This document shows, one piece after another, positions 1 to 8,969 of a stretch of 64,000 nucleotides of DNA (its first letter is position 1; each line of letters starts with the position of its first letter). The notes below the pieces were generated by a model, which searched no databases, was not told where the DNA came from, and saw only the letters and a program-made list of their open reading frames with translations. The DNA lies in assembly GCF_000739815.1 (NCBI RefSeq), contig NZ_BBJJ01000007.1, positions 1-64,000 of the forward strand, read 5' to 3'. Made by a program: the position numbers and the translations under genes. Source of the DNA: Paraburkholderia mimosarum LMG 23256 = NBRC 106338 (GTDB taxonomy: Bacteria; Pseudomonadota; Gammaproteobacteria; Burkholderiales; Burkholderiaceae).

Positions 1-173
1 TGCTTGAAGTGACTGCCGGGGCGGCCGCTTGCGGTCCGTCCCGGCGCTGCGGCGCACGCCAAAGAAACCGGCGGATGTGACCGGTAACGAGCGGTGCGGA
101 CAGAGGCAGCGGGAAGGAGCGAGGCCGGGGGCGCCGAATGGCGTAGCCGGAAAACGATAACGGAGTGTGGTTT

Positions 174-914
174 ATGTCAGAGCGTATTGCGTACGTAACG
201 GGCGGGATGGGCGGCATTGGAACGGGCATCTGCCAGCGCCTCGCCAAGCAGGGTTTCACGGTTGTCGCCGGCTGCGGCCCCAATTCGCCGCGCCGCACGA
301 AGTGGCTGGAAGACCAGAAGGCACTCGGCTTCGACTTCGTGGCCTCGGAAGGCAACGTGGGCGACTGGGATTCGACGCGTCAGGCGTTCGACAAGGTGAA
401 GGCCGACGTCGGTGAAATCGACGTCCTGGTCAACAATGCGGGCATTACGCGCGACGTGGTGTTCCGCAAGATGACGCGCGAAGACTGGACGGCCGTGATC
501 GACACCAATCTCACGAGCCTCTTCAACGTCACGAAGCAGGTGATCGACGGCATGGTCGAGCGCGGCTGGGGGCGCATCATCAATATCTCGTCGGTGAACG
601 GCCAGAAGGGCCAGTTCGGGCAGACCAACTATTCCACGGCCAAGGCGGGTATTCACGGCTTCACGATGGCGCTGGCCCAGGAAGTGGCGACCAAGGGGGT
701 GACGGTCAACACCGTCTCGCCGGGCTATATCGGCACGGACATGGTGAAGTCGATCCGTCCCGACGTACTGGAAAAGATCGTCGCGACGATTCCCGTGCGC
801 CGCCTCGGTGCGCCCGAGGAAATCGCGTCGATCGTGGCGTGGCTCGCATCCGACGAGTCAGGCTTTGCAACCGGTGCTGACTTCTCGCTGAATGGCGGGT
901 TGCACATGGGCTGA
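174..914 (+). CDS. phaB: Acetoacetyl-CoA reductase (NADPH), PHA synthesis
   Basis: Reduces acetoacetyl-CoA to (R)-3-hydroxybutyryl-CoA, the monomer used by PHA synthase, in the cytoplasm. The 246-residue protein is a short-chain dehydrogenase with the cofactor motif TGGMGGIG at residues 9-16, NNAG near 88-91, and the catalytic YxxxK with Tyr153 (NYSTAKAG). Length and sequence match the well-studied Cupriavidus PhaB very closely. An in-frame GTG lies 9 bases upstream, but CGGAG at 161-165 is correctly spaced for the ATG at 174, so I use that start. The synthase and thiolase genes (phaC, phaA) would be expected just left of the window. Bases 1-173 show no gene I can identify. phaR follows. Confidence 0.96.
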   Translation: MSERIAYVTGGMGGIGTGICQRLAKQGFTVVAGCGPNSPRRTKWLEDQKALGFDFVASEGNVGDWDSTRQAFDKVKADVGEIDVLVNNAGITRDVVFRKMTREDWTAVIDTNLTSLFNVTKQVIDGMVERGWGRIINISSVNGQKGQFGQTNYSTAKAGIHGFTMALAQEVATKGVTVNTVSPGYIGTDMVKSIRPDVLEKIVATIPVRRLGAPEEIASIVAWLASDESGFATGADFSLNGGLHMG

Positions 915-1065
915 TTCCGGCGCGGCGCGTCTGCAAGGGGGCGTGCAACGCAGGGATCGAGGACGGCAGCGGGCCGGTTTGCTAACCGAAACAGGCCACG
1001 CTTGACGGGCAGACCAGCGCGCGACGGCAACGGCCGCCGCGCGTTGGCGCTAACAAGGGCGACAC

Positions 1066-1671
1066 ATGACGACTACAAAGAAGACCGCCGAACGTCTCAT
1101 CAAGAAATATCCGAATCGTCGGCTGTACGACACGGAGACGAGCACATACATCACGTTGACGGACGTGAAGCAACTCGTGCTGGATCAGGAGGAATTCAAG
1201 GTCATCGACGCGAAGAGCAACGAGGATCTGACGCGCAGCATCCTGCTGCAGATCATCCTGGAGGAAGAGAGCGGCGGCCTGCCGATGTTCTCGTCGTCGA
1301 TGCTTTCGCAGATCATCCGCTTCTACGGTCATGCGATGCAGGGCATGATGGGCACCTACCTGGAAAAGAATATCCAGGCGTTCATCGACATCCAGAACAA
1401 GCTCGCCGATCAGTCGAAGAGCCTTTACGAAGGCAACGCGATGAATCCCGAGGTCTGGTCGCAGTTCATGAACATGCAGGCGCCCATGATGCAGGGCATG
1501 ATGACGAGCTACATCGAACAGTCGAAGAACATGTTCGTGCAGATGCAGGAGCAGATGCAGAACCAGGCGAAGAACATGTTCAGCAGCTTTCCGTTCAAGC
1601 CGGTGACACCCGGTGGCGCGACGGCGCCGGCGCAGGGCGCGCCCGAGGGCGGCGAAGAAGAGAAGAAGTAA
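1066..1671 (+). CDS. phaR: PHA synthesis repressor PhaR
   Basis: DNA- and PHA-binding repressor that controls phasin and PHA genes and is titrated by growing granules. The 201-residue protein has the conserved N-terminal PHB accumulation regulator domain (KKYPNRRLYD near residues 14-23, then the ITLTDVKQLV segment). A middle region follows with amphipathic helices rich in Met and Gln (several MQGMM and MQEQMQ segments), likely the polymer/granule interaction part. The short acidic-basic tail ends EEEKK. It lies 151 bp downstream of phaB in the same direction, the usual phaCAB-phaR order. The ATG is preceded by AAGGGCG. Family assignment is firm; the DNA targets are not visible here. Confidence 0.95.
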   Translation: MTTTKKTAERLIKKYPNRRLYDTETSTYITLTDVKQLVLDQEEFKVIDAKSNEDLTRSILLQIILEEESGGLPMFSSSMLSQIIRFYGHAMQGMMGTYLEKNIQAFIDIQNKLADQSKSLYEGNAMNPEVWSQFMNMQAPMMQGMMTSYIEQSKNMFVQMQEQMQNQAKNMFSSFPFKPVTPGGATAPAQGAPEGGEEEKK

Positions 1672-2137
1672 GGAGCGCGCGGCTGGCAGCGCGCCGCGCC
1701 ATCGATCCCGGATCGCGCGTGCCTGCTGTCGACGGAAGGCCACGTCTCCTGGCGCCGTCGTAGCGGGCCTTTTCGGTCGCGGAATGTCGCGTAAGGCCTC
1801 GGGGAGCGCGGCCGCCGCTTGCAGCAGCGTTTGCGCGGCGCCGGCCGGCTGGCGCTTGGCCTGTCCCAGTCCTGCCGCGTGCGTGCAAAGACGCCTTGGC
1901 GCTGCTGCGAAGTCGCTTTTCGAGAAATCTTCGCTCGCGCACGCCCGCGCCGCAGCCTGGGCTTGCTTTGCCCTGGCGGCAAGGGGAGATCCGGACCGAT
2001 AGCCCATCCGACCCTGACGGCTTCGGACGCGGGCTTTCCATTGTGCGCAGCATGATGCGCCAAACGGGTAAAATGGCGGATTGGCTTGAACTCGCGCCGC
2101 GCTTCCTTCGCCCTGCGCGCCCTATCCGGACGTACAC
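1672..2137. other. Intergenic region between phaR and rimO
   Basis: 466 bp without a supported gene. Open frames exist on both strands, but their translations are Arg/Ala-rich shadow sequence with no recognisable family. GAAGGCC near 1734 can pair with GGCCTTTTC near 1768 across a long loop, a weak possible terminator for phaR. A TAAAAT hexamer at 2069-2074 resembles a -10 box about 65 bp before the rimO start, but I see no well-spaced -35 box. Confidence 0.5.
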
Positions 2138-3529
2138 GTGAAAAACCCTGCTGAATCAACGACCTCCCGAAATTCTGCTCCGCGCGTCGGGATGGTTTCC
2201 CTTGGCTGCCCGAAGGCGCTTGTCGACTCCGAGCAGATCATCACCCAGCTGCGCGCCGAGGGTTATGAAATCTCCGGTTCGTACGACGGTGCGGATCTCG
2301 TGGTCGTCAACACCTGCGGCTTCATCGACGAGGCCGTGCAGGAAAGTCTCGACGCCATCGGCGAGGCGCTCTCCGAGAACGGCAAGGTGATCGTGACCGG
2401 CTGCCTCGGCAAGAAGGCGAGCGCGAGCGGCTCGAACCTGATCGAGGAAGTGCACCCGAAGGTGCTCGCCGTGACCGGCCCGCATGCCGTCGGCGAAGTG
2501 ATGCAGGCGGTCCATAGCCATCTGCCCAAACCGCACGATCCCTTCGTCGATCTCGTGCCCGCCGCGGGCATCAAGCTCACGCCGCGCCACTACGCATACC
2601 TGAAGATATCCGAAGGCTGCAACCACCGCTGCACGTTTTGCATCATTCCGTCGATGCGCGGCGATCTCGTGTCGCGTCCGGTTGCCGAGGTCATGCTCGA
2701 AGCGGAAAACCTCTTCAAGTCCGGCGTGAAGGAACTGCTCGTGATCTCGCAGGACACGAGCGCCTACGGCGTCGACGTGAAGTACCGCACCGGTTTCTGG
2801 AACGGCAAGCCGATCAAGACCCGCATGACGGATCTCGTCGCCGCGCTGGGCGAGTTGGCCGCGCAATACGGCGCCTGGGTGCGCCTGCACTACGTCTATC
2901 CGTATCCGAGCGTCGACGAAGTCATTCCGATGATGGCTGAAGGCCCGTTCAAAGGCCACGTGCTGCCGTATCTCGACGTGCCTTTCCAGCACGCGCATCC
3001 GGAAGTGCTCAAGCGCATGAAGCGCCCCGCGAATGCGGAGAAGGTCATGGAGCGCGTGAAGGCGTGGCGCGAGATTTGCCCCGATCTGACGATCCGCAGC
3101 ACGTTCATCGCGGGCTTCCCGGGCGAGACCGAAGAGCAGTTCGAAACGCTGCTCGACTTCATCCGCGAGGCGGAACTCGACCGCGTGGGCTGCTTTGCCT
3201 ATTCGCCGGTCGAAGGCGCAACGGCGAACGAGCTCGACGGCGCGCTGCCCGACGAGGTGCGCGAGGAGCGCCGCGCGCGCTTCATGGAAGTGGCGGAGCA
3301 GGTGTCGGCGAAGCGCATTCAGCGCAAGGTCGGCAAGACACTCAAGGTGCTGATCGACGAAGTCAACGCCGATGGCGGGATTGGCCGCACCGCGGCAGAC
3401 GCACCCGAAATCGACGGCGTGGTCTACGTCGCGCCCGCAACCAAAGCGTCGAAGCGCTACAAGGTCGGCGACTTCGTTTCGGTGAAGATCACCGGCGCGG
3501 ATGGCCACGACCTTTGGGGCGAGGTCTGA
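2138..3529 (+). CDS. rimO: Ribosomal protein uS12 methylthiotransferase RimO
   Basis: Radical-SAM enzyme that adds a methylthio group to the conserved aspartate of ribosomal protein S12. The 463-residue protein has an N-terminal UPF0004 domain with three cluster-binding cysteines (SLGCPKA, NTCGF, TGCLG) and the radical-SAM CxxxCxxC motif at Cys161, Cys165 and Cys168. A C-terminal TRAM-like region (residues ~395-463) ends [14 protein letters not shown]. It starts with GTG; the next supported residues are MKNPAEST and no better ATG fits the family length. The stop is 5 bp before the ATG of the sugar kinase, so the two are probably co-transcribed, although their functions look unrelated. Confidence 0.95.
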   Translation: MKNPAESTTSRNSAPRVGMVSLGCPKALVDSEQIITQLRAEGYEISGSYDGADLVVVNTCGFIDEAVQESLDAIGEALSENGKVIVTGCLGKKASASGSNLIEEVHPKVLAVTGPHAVGEVMQAVHSHLPKPHDPFVDLVPAAGIKLTPRHYAYLKISEGCNHRCTFCIIPSMRGDLVSRPVAEVMLEAENLFKSGVKELLVISQDTSAYGVDVKYRTGFWNGKPIKTRMTDLVAALGELAAQYGAWVRLHYVYPYPSVDEVIPMMAEGPFKGHVLPYLDVPFQHAHPEVLKRMKRPANAEKVMERVKAWREICPDLTIRSTFIAGFPGETEEQFETLLDFIREAELDRVGCFAYSPVEGATANELDGALPDEVREERRARFMEVAEQVSAKRIQRKVGKTLKVLIDEVNADGGIGRTAADAPEIDGVVYVAPATKASKRYKVGDFVSVKITGADGHDLWGEV

Positions 3530-3534
3530 CTGGC

Positions 3535-4470
3535 ATGGCGGGCGCGTCTGCGCAAGTCCTCGCCTACGGCGAGGCCATGATCGAGTTCAACCAGGCGTCG
3601 AAAGACCGCCCGGAGTATCTGCAAGGCTTTGGCGGCGACACGTCGAACTTCGCCATTGCAGCGGCGCGCCAGGGGGCGCGTACAGGCTTCGTCTCCGCTG
3701 TCGGCGACGATCACTTCGGACGCCTGCTCATCGATCTGTGGACGCGCGAGGGCGTCGACACGTCGACGGTGCGCGTCGACGCCGCCGCACCCACGGGCGT
3801 CTACTTCGTCTCGCATGGTCCGAACGGCCACGCCTTCGAGTATTTGCGCAAGGGCTCGGCCGCCAGCCGCTACGCGCCGGGAGATCTGCCGCTCGACGTC
3901 ATTGCGGCTGCCCGCGTGCTGCATCTTTCCGGCATCAGCGTGGCGATCAGTGACAGCGCGTGCGACGCCGCGCTCTGCGCCATCGAGCATGCGCGCGCGA
4001 ACGGCGTGCGCGTGAGCTTCGACACCAACCTGCGCCTGAAACTCTGGCCGCTCGCGCGAGCGCGCGCGGTGATGAACGAGGTGCTGCGCATGACCGACGT
4101 CTGCCTGCCAAGCTGGGACGACGTAGCGGTGCTCACGGGCCTCGACGACCGCGACGCGATCGTCGACCTCCTGCTCGCGCGCGGCGCACGCGTGGTCGCA
4201 CTCAAGCTCGGCAAGGACGGCGCCTACGTCGCCACGCCCGAAGAGCGGCGCCTCGTGCCCGGTTGCGCGGTCGCCGCCGTGGACGCGACAGGCGCGGGCG
4301 ACTGCTTTGGCGGCGCGTTTGTCGCGCGGCTGGCAGCCGGCGACGATCCCTTCGTCGCCGCGTGCTATGCGAATGCGGCGGCGGCGCTTTCGACCCTGGG
4401 CTATGGCGCCGTGGCGCCGATCCCGCGTCGCGAGGACGTCGAGCGACTGCTGGCCAGTCAATCGCGCTAG
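3535..4470 (+). CDS. kdgK: PfkB-family sugar kinase, probably 2-dehydro-3-deoxygluconokinase
   Basis: Predicted cytoplasmic kinase of 311 residues that phosphorylates 2-keto-3-deoxygluconate with ATP, feeding the Entner-Doudoroff route. It carries the PfkB substrate signature near the N-terminus (GFGGDTSNFA around residues 31-40) and the C-terminal signature DATGAGDCFGGAF, whose catalytic base is Asp256. The frame is open far upstream inside rimO, but the ATG at 3535, just after the rimO stop, gives a normal PfkB length and start (MAGASAQVLAYGEAM). bktB follows on the same strand. Substrate is inferred from resemblance to KdgK; a related ketose or ribose specificity cannot be excluded. Confidence 0.8.
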   Translation: MAGASAQVLAYGEAMIEFNQASKDRPEYLQGFGGDTSNFAIAAARQGARTGFVSAVGDDHFGRLLIDLWTREGVDTSTVRVDAAAPTGVYFVSHGPNGHAFEYLRKGSAASRYAPGDLPLDVIAAARVLHLSGISVAISDSACDAALCAIEHARANGVRVSFDTNLRLKLWPLARARAVMNEVLRMTDVCLPSWDDVAVLTGLDDRDAIVDLLLARGARVVALKLGKDGAYVATPEERRLVPGCAVAAVDATGAGDCFGGAFVARLAAGDDPFVAACYANAAAALSTLGYGAVAPIPRREDVERLLASQSR

Positions 4471-4543
4471 CCGGGCACACGCATCGATCGGGCGAAGCGC
4501 GCGAGACCTATCAATTCACCTGGACAGGAAGACGAGGAGACAG

Positions 4544-5731
4544 ATGATGGAACGCGAAGTAGTGGTGGCAAGCGGTGTGCGCACGGCGATCGGCGACTTC
4601 GGCGGCAGCCTGAAGGACTTCTCGCCGACTGATCTCGGCGCGCGCGTGGTGCGCGAAGTGCTCTCGCGCGCGAACGTGGAAGGCGAGGCGGTGGGTCACG
4701 TGGTGTTCGGCAACGTCGTGCACACCGAACCCAAGGACATGTACCTTGCGCGCGTGGCTGCGATCAACGGCGGCGTCGCGCAGCACGCGCCCGCGCTGAC
4801 CGTGAACCGGCTGTGCGGCTCGGGCCTCCAGGCGATCGTCTCGGCCGCGCAAACGATTCTGCTCGGCGACGCCGACATCGCAATCGGCGGGGGCGCGGAA
4901 AACATGAGCCGCGCGCCGTACTCGATGCCGGCCGCCCGGTTTGGCCAGCGCATGGGCGACGCGCAACTCGTCGACATGATGATCGGCGCGCTGCACGACC
5001 CGTTCCAGGCGATCCACATGGGCGTGACGGCGGAGAACGTCGCGAAGAAGTTCGGCATCACGCGCGAGGCGCAGGACGCGCTCGCGCTCGAATCGCACCG
5101 CCGCGCCGAGCGCGCACTCGCCGAAGGCCGGTTCAAGGATCAGATCCTGCCGATTTCGAGCAAGTCGAAGAAGGGCGAGGTGATCTTCGACGCGGACGAG
5201 CACGTGCGCCACGGCGCCACGCTCGAAGATTTCAGCAAGCTCAAGCCCGTTTTCGCGAAGGAAAACGGCACCGTGACGGCGGGCAATGCCTCGGGCATCA
5301 ACGACGCCGCCGCCGCGGTGCTGCTGATGAGCGCCGACGCCGCTCGCGCGCGCGGCGTGAAACCGCTCGCACGCCTCGTTTCGTACGCGCATGCGGGCGT
5401 CGATCCGGCCTACATGGGCATCGGCCCGGTGCCGGCTACGCAGAAGGCGCTCGAGCGCGCCGGCCTGAAAGTCGGCGACCTCGACGTGATCGAGGCCAAT
5501 GAAGCGTTCGCGGCCCAGGCCTGTGCGGTTTCGCAGGAGCTCGGGCTCGATCCCGCCAAGGTGAATCCGAACGGATCGGGCATCTCGCTTGGCCACCCCA
5601 TTGGCGCGACGGGCGCACTCATCACCGTGAAGGCGCTTTATGAACTGCACCGCATTGGCGGACGCTATGCGCTCGTGACGATGTGCATCGGCGGCGGCCA
5701 GGGCATTGCGGCCATTTTCGAGCGTATCTGA
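4544..5731 (+). CDS. bktB: Beta-ketothiolase BktB (acetyl-CoA acyltransferase)
   Basis: Thiolase condensing acetyl-CoA with acetyl-CoA or propionyl-CoA, giving C4 and C5 3-ketoacyl-CoA for PHA copolymers; it can also work in beta-oxidation. The 395-residue protein shows the nucleophilic Cys91 (NRLCGSG), His351 (GHPIGATGA) and Cys381 (CIGGGQG). It matches Cupriavidus BktB almost residue by residue over its length, which is why I prefer BktB to PhaA. The ATG at 4544 follows GACGAGGAGACAG, a good ribosome site, and the frame open upstream overlaps the kinase gene. It sits near phaB-phaR but is separated from them by rimO and the kinase. Confidence 0.93.
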   Translation: MMEREVVVASGVRTAIGDFGGSLKDFSPTDLGARVVREVLSRANVEGEAVGHVVFGNVVHTEPKDMYLARVAAINGGVAQHAPALTVNRLCGSGLQAIVSAAQTILLGDADIAIGGGAENMSRAPYSMPAARFGQRMGDAQLVDMMIGALHDPFQAIHMGVTAENVAKKFGITREAQDALALESHRRAERALAEGRFKDQILPISSKSKKGEVIFDADEHVRHGATLEDFSKLKPVFAKENGTVTAGNASGINDAAAAVLLMSADAARARGVKPLARLVSYAHAGVDPAYMGIGPVPATQKALERAGLKVGDLDVIEANEAFAAQACAVSQELGLDPAKVNPNGSGISLGHPIGATGALITVKALYELHRIGGRYALVTMCIGGGQGIAAIFERI

Positions 5732-5776
5732 AGGTCGGCTCGCCCGATTCGCCGTGCAAGTAAAGGAAGGACTCAG

Positions 5777-6397
5777 ATGAAAGTTGTGACCCAGCGGCCG
5801 CTGCGTGCGGCCGTCCGGTGCGGCGCTGGCCGGCACGCGTGTGGCTGGATCGTGGCCGCTGCGGCGGTGGCCATGGCGCTGGCCGTGCCGCTTGCTTCTC
5901 GCGCGCAGGACGCAAGCGCGACGCAGCAGGTGAAATCGACGCTCAGGCCGAGCCCCGAGTTCGCAAAATTGCCGCAATACGTGGGCACGCTGGGCAAGCG
6001 CCAGATCGTCATGCGAATCGGCGCCAGGGCTGGCGATGACGACCCGACCGGGGTGCACGGCGAGTACCAGTACACGGATACGGGAGAGGTTAGCCTGATC
6101 GCCGGCGACCGCGACGGCGCCACACTGGAAGCCGAGGACTCGAACGACGGCACGCATATCGCTGGCAACTGGGTCGGCACGTTCGCCGAGGACGGGTCGC
6201 TCTCGGGCGAGCGCATGGATCCCGACGATTCGGACCCCGTGCCGTTCGACCTGAAACCGCTTGCGCCGGGCGCAGCGGCTCCGGCCGTTTCGACTCGCGT
6301 AACCGGCGCAACCCGCGCGGCCACGACAGCACCGGCATCCGCATCGACCGGCGCGCATGCCGTGAACGGCGTGGGCAATCTCGTCACCGGGCAATAA
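5777..6397 (+). CDS. Hypothetical exported protein
   Basis: 206-residue protein I cannot assign to a family. Residues ~1-44 form a signal peptide: a basic start, a hydrophobic core rich in Ala and Val (IVAAAAVAMALAVPLA), and a likely cleavage after SRA before QD. The mature part is acidic with Gly/Asp-rich stretches (ARAGDDDPTGVHGEYQYTD) resembling small periplasmic beta-rich proteins, then a Pro/Ala/Thr-rich low-complexity tail. AAAGGAAGGA upstream of the ATG is a strong ribosome site, so the gene is likely real. It lies 45 bp after bktB in the same direction and may be read through from it. No cysteines are present in the mature part. Confidence 0.7.
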   Translation: MKVVTQRPLRAAVRCGAGRHACGWIVAAAAVAMALAVPLASRAQDASATQQVKSTLRPSPEFAKLPQYVGTLGKRQIVMRIGARAGDDDPTGVHGEYQYTDTGEVSLIAGDRDGATLEAEDSNDGTHIAGNWVGTFAEDGSLSGERMDPDDSDPVPFDLKPLAPGAAAPAVSTRVTGATRAATTAPASASTGAHAVNGVGNLVTGQ

Positions 6398-6498
6398 GCG
6401 CCACCGCGGGTGTTAATCTTCGGTATGCGACGTTGCGCGCGCGAGCTGCCAGCCTGCGCGCCGCAAGGTCGCCGCGCCTCAACCGTCTCCTCTCCGAC

Positions 6499-7704
6499 AT
6501 GAAAAAATCCGACTCCAGCCGCGCGTTGCAGACGCGCATCGTCCACCCGCAAGACGATCTCACGCCCGGTTTCGAATCGTTTGCCGCGCCCGTCACGCGG
6601 GCGTCGACCGTGGTGTTCCCCGACCTCGCTTCGGTGCGCGCGCTCGACTGGCGCAACGATGCGCAATGGCGCTACGGCCTGCACGCCACGCCTACCTCGG
6701 CGATGCTCCAGAAGCGCATCGCCGAGATCGAAGGCGGCGAGCATGCGCTGTTGCAGCCGTCGGGTCTCTCGGCGATCTCGAACGTCTACTTCGGACTGCT
6801 CAAGTCCGGCGACGATGTATTGATTCCCGATAACGTCTATTCGCCCAATCGCGATCACGGCGACTGGCTCGCCCGCGACTTCGGCCTCACGGCGCGCTAC
6901 TACGATCCGATGATCGGCGCGGGTATCGCCGATCTGATCCAGCCGAACACGAGGCTGATCTGGCTCGAAGCGCCCGGCTCGGTCACGATGGAAGTGCCCG
7001 ACGTGCGCGCGATCACGGCGGCGGCGCGCGCGCGCAACGTCATCACGGCCATCGACAATACGTGGTCGGCGGGTCTCGCGTTCAAGCCGTTCGAGCATGG
7101 CATCGACATTTCGGTGCAGGCGCTCACCAAGTATCAGTCGGGTGGCAGCGACGTGCTGATGGGCGCGACCATCACCACCGACCGCGATCTGTACCTGAAG
7201 CTCAAGGCCGCGCGCATGCGGCTTGGCATTGGCGTATCGGTCGACGACTGCTCGCTCGTGCTGCGCGCGCTGCCGAGCATGAAGGCGCGTTTCGAGGCCC
7301 ACGACCGCACGGCGCTTGCGCTTGCTGGCTGGCTCAAGACGCGTCCGGAAATCGCGGCAATGCTGCATCCCGCGTTCGAAGACTGCCCGGGTCACGCATT
7401 CTACAAACGCGATTTCACGGGCGCGGGCGGTCTCTTTTCCGTGGTGTTCGACGAACGCTACAGCGCCACGCAAATCGATACGTTCTGCGAGTCGCTCGAA
7501 CTCTTTGCGCTGGGCTGGAGCTGGGGCGGGGCGCATAGTCTCGCCATGCCATACGATGTCGGTTCGATGCGCACGGCTGCGAGCTGGCCGCATCGCGGCA
7601 CTTTGGTGCGCTTCTACATCGGTCTCGAAGAGGAAGCGGATTTGCGCGCGGATATCGAGCAGGCGCTCGCGAAGCTCGCGGAAAAAGCAAGTACCCCTGA
7701 ATAA
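6499..7704 (+). CDS. metC: Cystathionine beta-lyase (PLP-dependent)
   Basis: Cleaves cystathionine to homocysteine, pyruvate and ammonia in methionine synthesis. The 401-residue protein is a Cys/Met-metabolism PLP enzyme. The PLP lysine is Lys211 (ALTKYQSGGSDVLMG), with the SGLSAISNVYF and IDNTWSAGL segments upstream. The proteobacterial MetC pattern (RYGLHATPTS, and SWGGAHSLAMP near the C-terminus) separates it from MetB-type synthases. The ATG at 6499 is chosen because the upstream extension in the same frame is Arg/Ala-rich and unlike the family. A hairpin between it and convergent serB probably ends both transcripts. Confidence 0.93.
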   Translation: MKKSDSSRALQTRIVHPQDDLTPGFESFAAPVTRASTVVFPDLASVRALDWRNDAQWRYGLHATPTSAMLQKRIAEIEGGEHALLQPSGLSAISNVYFGLLKSGDDVLIPDNVYSPNRDHGDWLARDFGLTARYYDPMIGAGIADLIQPNTRLIWLEAPGSVTMEVPDVRAITAAARARNVITAIDNTWSAGLAFKPFEHGIDISVQALTKYQSGGSDVLMGATITTDRDLYLKLKAARMRLGIGVSVDDCSLVLRALPSMKARFEAHDRTALALAGWLKTRPEIAAMLHPAFEDCPGHAFYKRDFTGAGGLFSVVFDERYSATQIDTFCESLELFALGWSWGGAHSLAMPYDVGSMRTAASWPHRGTLVRFYIGLEEEADLRADIEQALAKLAEKASTPE

Positions 7705-7718
7705 GCCGCTCGAGGCAG

Positions 7719-7763
7719 CAACGGCCGCTCACGTCTACAGCGACACGAGCGGCCGTTGTGTTT
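7719..7763. terminator. Hairpin between convergent metC and serB
   Basis: Perfect 12-bp inverted repeat CAACGGCCGCTC (7719-7730) and GAGCGGCCGTTG (7747-7758) with a 16-nt loop. It is followed on the plus strand by TGTTTGTGG, a modest U-rich tail. It lies 15 bp past the metC stop and 26 bp past the serB stop, so it may serve both. Confidence 0.7.
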
Positions 7764-7784
7764 GTGGCCGCACCGAAGACAGAA

Positions 7785-8624
7785 TCAGAAAAGACGCAGC
7801 AGTCCGTCGAGCCCGACGAAATTGAACGCGACGCTCGCCGCCTCGCGCACCACCGGCTTAGCCCGGAATGCGACCGACAAGCCCGCCGAGCCCATCATCT
7901 TCAGGTCGTTGGATCCGTCGCCGATCGCGATCGCGCGGCGCGGCTCGATGCCGATCTGCGCGCAGGTTTCGGCGAGGGTGCGCGCCTTCACGTCGGCATT
8001 GACGATCTCGCCAATGACCCGGCCCGTGAGCTTGCCGTCGACGATTTCGAGCGTGTTCGCGCGCGTGTAGTCGAGCCCGAGCCTCGCCTTGAGGCGCTCG
8101 GTGAAGAACGTGAAGCCGCCCGAGACGAGCAGCGTCTTCAGACCCTCGGCTTTCGCGCCCGCGAGCATCTGTTCCGCGCCCGGCGAGAGCTGCAGGCGCT
8201 CTTCATACACGCGCTCCAGCGCGCCTGCGTCGAGCCCCTCGAGGAGGGCTACGCGGCGCGTGAGGCTTTCGTTGAAGTCCTTGATCTCGCCGCGCATCGA
8301 CGCTTCGGTAATCGCCGCGACTTCGGCCTTCAGGCCGCAGAAGTCCGCGATTTCGTCGATGCATTCGATCGTGATGAGCGTCGAGTCCATATCCATCGCC
8401 ACGAGGCCGAAATCGGCGAGCGCGCGGCCGGCTTCGACAAACGCGTAGTCGAGCTGGTGCGTGCCGCAGTAGACCTCGAGGTCGGCGCGCTGGGCCGGCT
8501 CGGCGTTCTCGATCTGAACCGCGTGGGCGTCGATCGGCGTGAGGCTGCTGCCACGGGCGAGGCCGAGGAGCGGCTTGTGATGGACGGTATCGAGCGGGGC
8601 GGGACTCTGGATGACGAGGTTCAT
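7785..8624 (-). CDS. serB: Phosphoserine phosphatase SerB
   Basis: HAD-superfamily phosphatase catalysing the last step of serine synthesis. The 279-residue protein has the DxDxT nucleophile motif at Asp78-Met-Asp80-Ser-Thr, motif II in KTLLVSGGFTFF, and motif III with GDGSNDLKMM near residues 220-230. The N-terminal part (residues ~1-70) is a divergent ACT-like regulatory segment. The frame is open 21 codons further upstream, but the ATG at 8624 (MNLVIQSPAPL) matches the family start. A TACAAT hexamer on the minus strand (8723-8728) could be its -10 box. It is divergent from the LigD-like gene and convergent with metC. Confidence 0.94.
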   Translation of the reverse strand: MNLVIQSPAPLDTVHHKPLLGLARGSSLTPIDAHAVQIENAEPAQRADLEVYCGTHQLDYAFVEAGRALADFGLVAMDMDSTLITIECIDEIADFCGLKAEVAAITEASMRGEIKDFNESLTRRVALLEGLDAGALERVYEERLQLSPGAEQMLAGAKAEGLKTLLVSGGFTFFTERLKARLGLDYTRANTLEIVDGKLTGRVIGEIVNADVKARTLAETCAQIGIEPRRAIAIGDGSNDLKMMGSAGLSVAFRAKPVVREAASVAFNFVGLDGLLRLF

Positions 8625-8969
8625 GGCTGGGCTGGCAAGGCCCCTGCGCGGCGACGTCGGGGCAATGGATAAAAAGGGTTGTCGCACGCGAAGGGGCTAC
8701 GGCGCGGGCGGCAAAGCTAAACATTGTAACTTCCCGCGGCCTGCCGCGGGCCCCATGCCCGATGCACAGCGTGTCCAGACTCACGTGATATTTCCCTGTT
8801 TCTCTGGGGGGCGCCCGCTCAAACCTTGCAGCGACGAAAGCGCCCATTCGATGCACAATGAAAGCTCGTGCGGCGATCGACGGGGCCGGCCGCCACGCGC
8901 TGTCAACCGAACGTGTCGCGACTCGCGTCGCGCGATGCGTCATGCGCCAGGTGCGCCAGGGGAACCGGT
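8625..8969. other. Divergent intergenic region, serB / LigD-like gene
   Basis: 345 bp with no supported gene. It holds a minus-strand TACAAT (-10-like, 8723-8728) for serB and a 7-bp perfect inverted repeat CCCGCGG/CCGCGGG at 8733-8750, just upstream of that box, which could be a hairpin or a protein site. Frames open across it translate to Arg/Gly-rich sequence with no family resemblance. Confidence 0.45.

Noticed and set aside
1..173. Possible 3' end of phaA
   Set aside because: phaA would be expected just upstream, but no reading frame here gives a recognisable thiolase C-terminus.
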